43,327 nucleotides of DNA from JADHUC01 sp964617665 (lineage in GTDB: Bacteria; Planctomycetota; Planctomycetia; Pirellulales; Pirellulaceae), in NCBI GenBank assembly GCA_964617665.1, contig CAZUAH010000049.1:1-43327 (forward strand). Direction: 5' to 3'. This document shows positions 42,523-43,327 of the stretch, in pieces; the first letter of the stretch is position 1; every line of letters begins with the position of its first letter. The position numbers and the translations under genes are program-made. The notes below the pieces were generated by a model, which made no database searches, was not told the origin of the DNA, and saw nothing but the letters and a program-made list of their open reading frames with translations.

Positions 42523-43134
42523 TTACAGATGATCGACCAATCCATCCAATTCCTGCCGAAGCCGTTTCGCAACACGATATTTCGCTTGGCGCACGGCACT
42601 CTTGGCCATCCCCAACTCTTCGGCCACATCAGCGGTCGAGCGACCGTCCATTGTCAGCCAACAGAAGATCTGCCACGTCTGCCCTTCGAATTCGGCTTGG
42701 ATCAAGTCCAACGCCCGGCGTGAAAGACGGATCTGAGTGGTAGTCTTGCCGTCGATCGAGTCGTCCGGCGGTTGATCCGGAACCGACAGCATCTGCCCGT
42801 GCGCGACCGTGCCGCCCTTGGCCGCGGGCCGTCCGGCGCGTTGGCGGAAGAAATCTCGAATCTTGTTCCGAGCAATCGTCCACAGCCAACCGCGAAAGCT
42901 GTCATTTGGTTTGTCGCGACGAAACTTGTGGATGTTATTCACGACCGCCAGGAACACATCCTGGGCGATATCCGCCGCGTCGGAGTCTTGCAGACCTACC
43001 TGTCGAGCCCAACGGTAAACCTCGGGCCCATACAGCCTGGACAGTCGCCCCCAGGCTTCCGGGTCTTGGCCTTTAACACGCTCCATCAAGGTCAGAGAAG
43101 TTACCTCTGAGCTCTGAAGTGAAGTCTTGTTCAT
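42523..43134 (-). CDS. ECF-type RNA polymerase sigma factor (pair 4)
   Basis: 203 residues from ATG 43134. Region 2 reads PEAWGRLSRLYGPEVYRWAR with SDAADIAQDVFLAVVNNIHK and FRGWLWTIARNKIRDFFRQR. Region 4 reads FEGQTWQIFCWLTMDGRSTA with DVAEELGMAKSAVRQAKYRV. It is clearly different from the other three sigma factors here and has the shorter linker of a second planctomycete ECF group, the type linked to WD40 kinases. A good sigma-70-like promoter lies about 45 nt upstream, so the gene may be expressed from the housekeeping polymerase rather than only by its own product. The kinase follows on the same strand after 279 nt. Confidence 0.93.
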   Translation of the reverse strand: MNKTSLQSSEVTSLTLMERVKGQDPEAWGRLSRLYGPEVYRWARQVGLQDSDAADIAQDVFLAVVNNIHKFRRDKPNDSFRGWLWTIARNKIRDFFRQRAGRPAAKGGTVAHGQMLSVPDQPPDDSIDGKTTTQIRLSRRALDLIQAEFEGQTWQIFCWLTMDGRSTADVAEELGMAKSAVRQAKYRVAKRLRQELDGLVDHL

Positions 43135-43180
43135 GAGTCAAATCTAGATGAGTTGAATGACCCAGATCAGTTAGTTTTCT

Positions 43181-43209
43181 ATCTTAGCATCTGCGAAAAC
43201 GTCATTCAA
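43181..43209 (-). promoter_or_regulatory. Sigma-70-like promoter for ECF pair 4
   Basis: On the minus strand TTGAAT (43209-43204) and TAAGAT (43186-43181) are 17 nt apart, both 4-5 of 6 to consensus, about 45 nt before the ATG at 43134. Confidence 0.5.
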
Positions 43210-43243
43210 TTCCATCGGTTGTGTGGTCTAAACACCGGTCAGG

Positions 43244-43322
43244 AAGTGCAGCGCTGATCGGAGGCACGTCGACGGTTTGAAAGTGCAGCGCTCATTACCC
43301 TTGCTCGCTGATTTTGAGCAAG
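43244..43322. repeat. Direct repeats and hairpin at window edge, possible IS end
   Basis: AAGTGCAGCGCT occurs twice, at 43244-43255 and 43281-43292, 25 nt apart. A 7-bp hairpin (CTTGCTC 43300-43306, GAGCAAG 43316-43322) follows. Short repeats of this kind at an intergenic edge recall the multiple terminal repeats of IS21-type elements, but no transposase is in view, so the origin is uncertain. Confidence 0.35.
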
Positions 43323-43327
43323 ACTTG

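Overview
The window looks like a planctomycete chromosome, most likely Pirellulales-like. The call rests on gene families read directly from the sequence: ECF sigma factors paired with Ser/Thr kinases carrying TPR or WD40 tails, a DUF1549/DUF1553 protein with a planctomycete-type cytochrome domain, a DUF1501 protein, a DUF1080 protein, a Tat-exported Gfo/Idh/MocA oxidoreductase, and G/R-rich secreted LTXXQ-like proteins. No rRNA, tRNA, CRISPR array or intact transposase was seen.

Layout. 1-2.6 kb is a decayed iron/heme-uptake locus. It holds a TonB-dependent-receptor fragment (-), abutting head-to-head a 5'-truncated squalene/prenyltransferase-repeat gene (+) that also has an in-frame stop, then an apparently intact hemP, then a tonB whose last codons are out of frame. 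2.6-5.1 kb holds an exported EF-hand/O-methyltransferase and an SGNH hydrolase, 2 nt apart. 5.1-10.8 kb is a TetR-regulated RND efflux operon (regulator, adaptor, permease) with a well-formed promoter whose spacer contains an inverted repeat. 10.9-16.0 kb (all -) holds a LamG/DUF1080-like protein, a PQQ-type beta-propeller, two paralogous secreted LTXXQ/CpxP-like proteins that share their 5' leaders, and between those two an unknown protein with an internal duplication. At 16.5-18.2 kb there is a solitary GspE/PilB ATPase.

18.4-30.7 kb carries three consecutive ECF sigma-Ser/Thr kinase pairs on +. The first kinase ends, beyond its membrane helix, in a module visibly homologous to the two secreted LTXXQ-like proteins. 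A membrane protein with a distantly similar module (21.6-22.4 kb, -) follows it. 30.9-37.3 kb (+) is DUF1080, Gfo/Idh/MocA, cytochrome-domain DUF1549/DUF1553 and DUF1501, a typical planctomycete carbohydrate-related set. 37.3-43.1 kb (-) is a fourth ECF-kinase pair; that kinase has an N-terminal HxxxCxxC zinc-binding anti-sigma-like motif and about 22 WD40 blades. The right edge has short repeats that could be a mobile-element end.

Most interesting proposal (inference): 13-22.5 kb may be an envelope-sensing system. Secreted CpxP/Spy-like proteins and the extracytoplasmic tail of an ECF-linked kinase share one sensory fold, and the two secreted genes share an upstream element about 200 nt from their starts. 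All family assignments come from reading the translated sequence; no database search was run.
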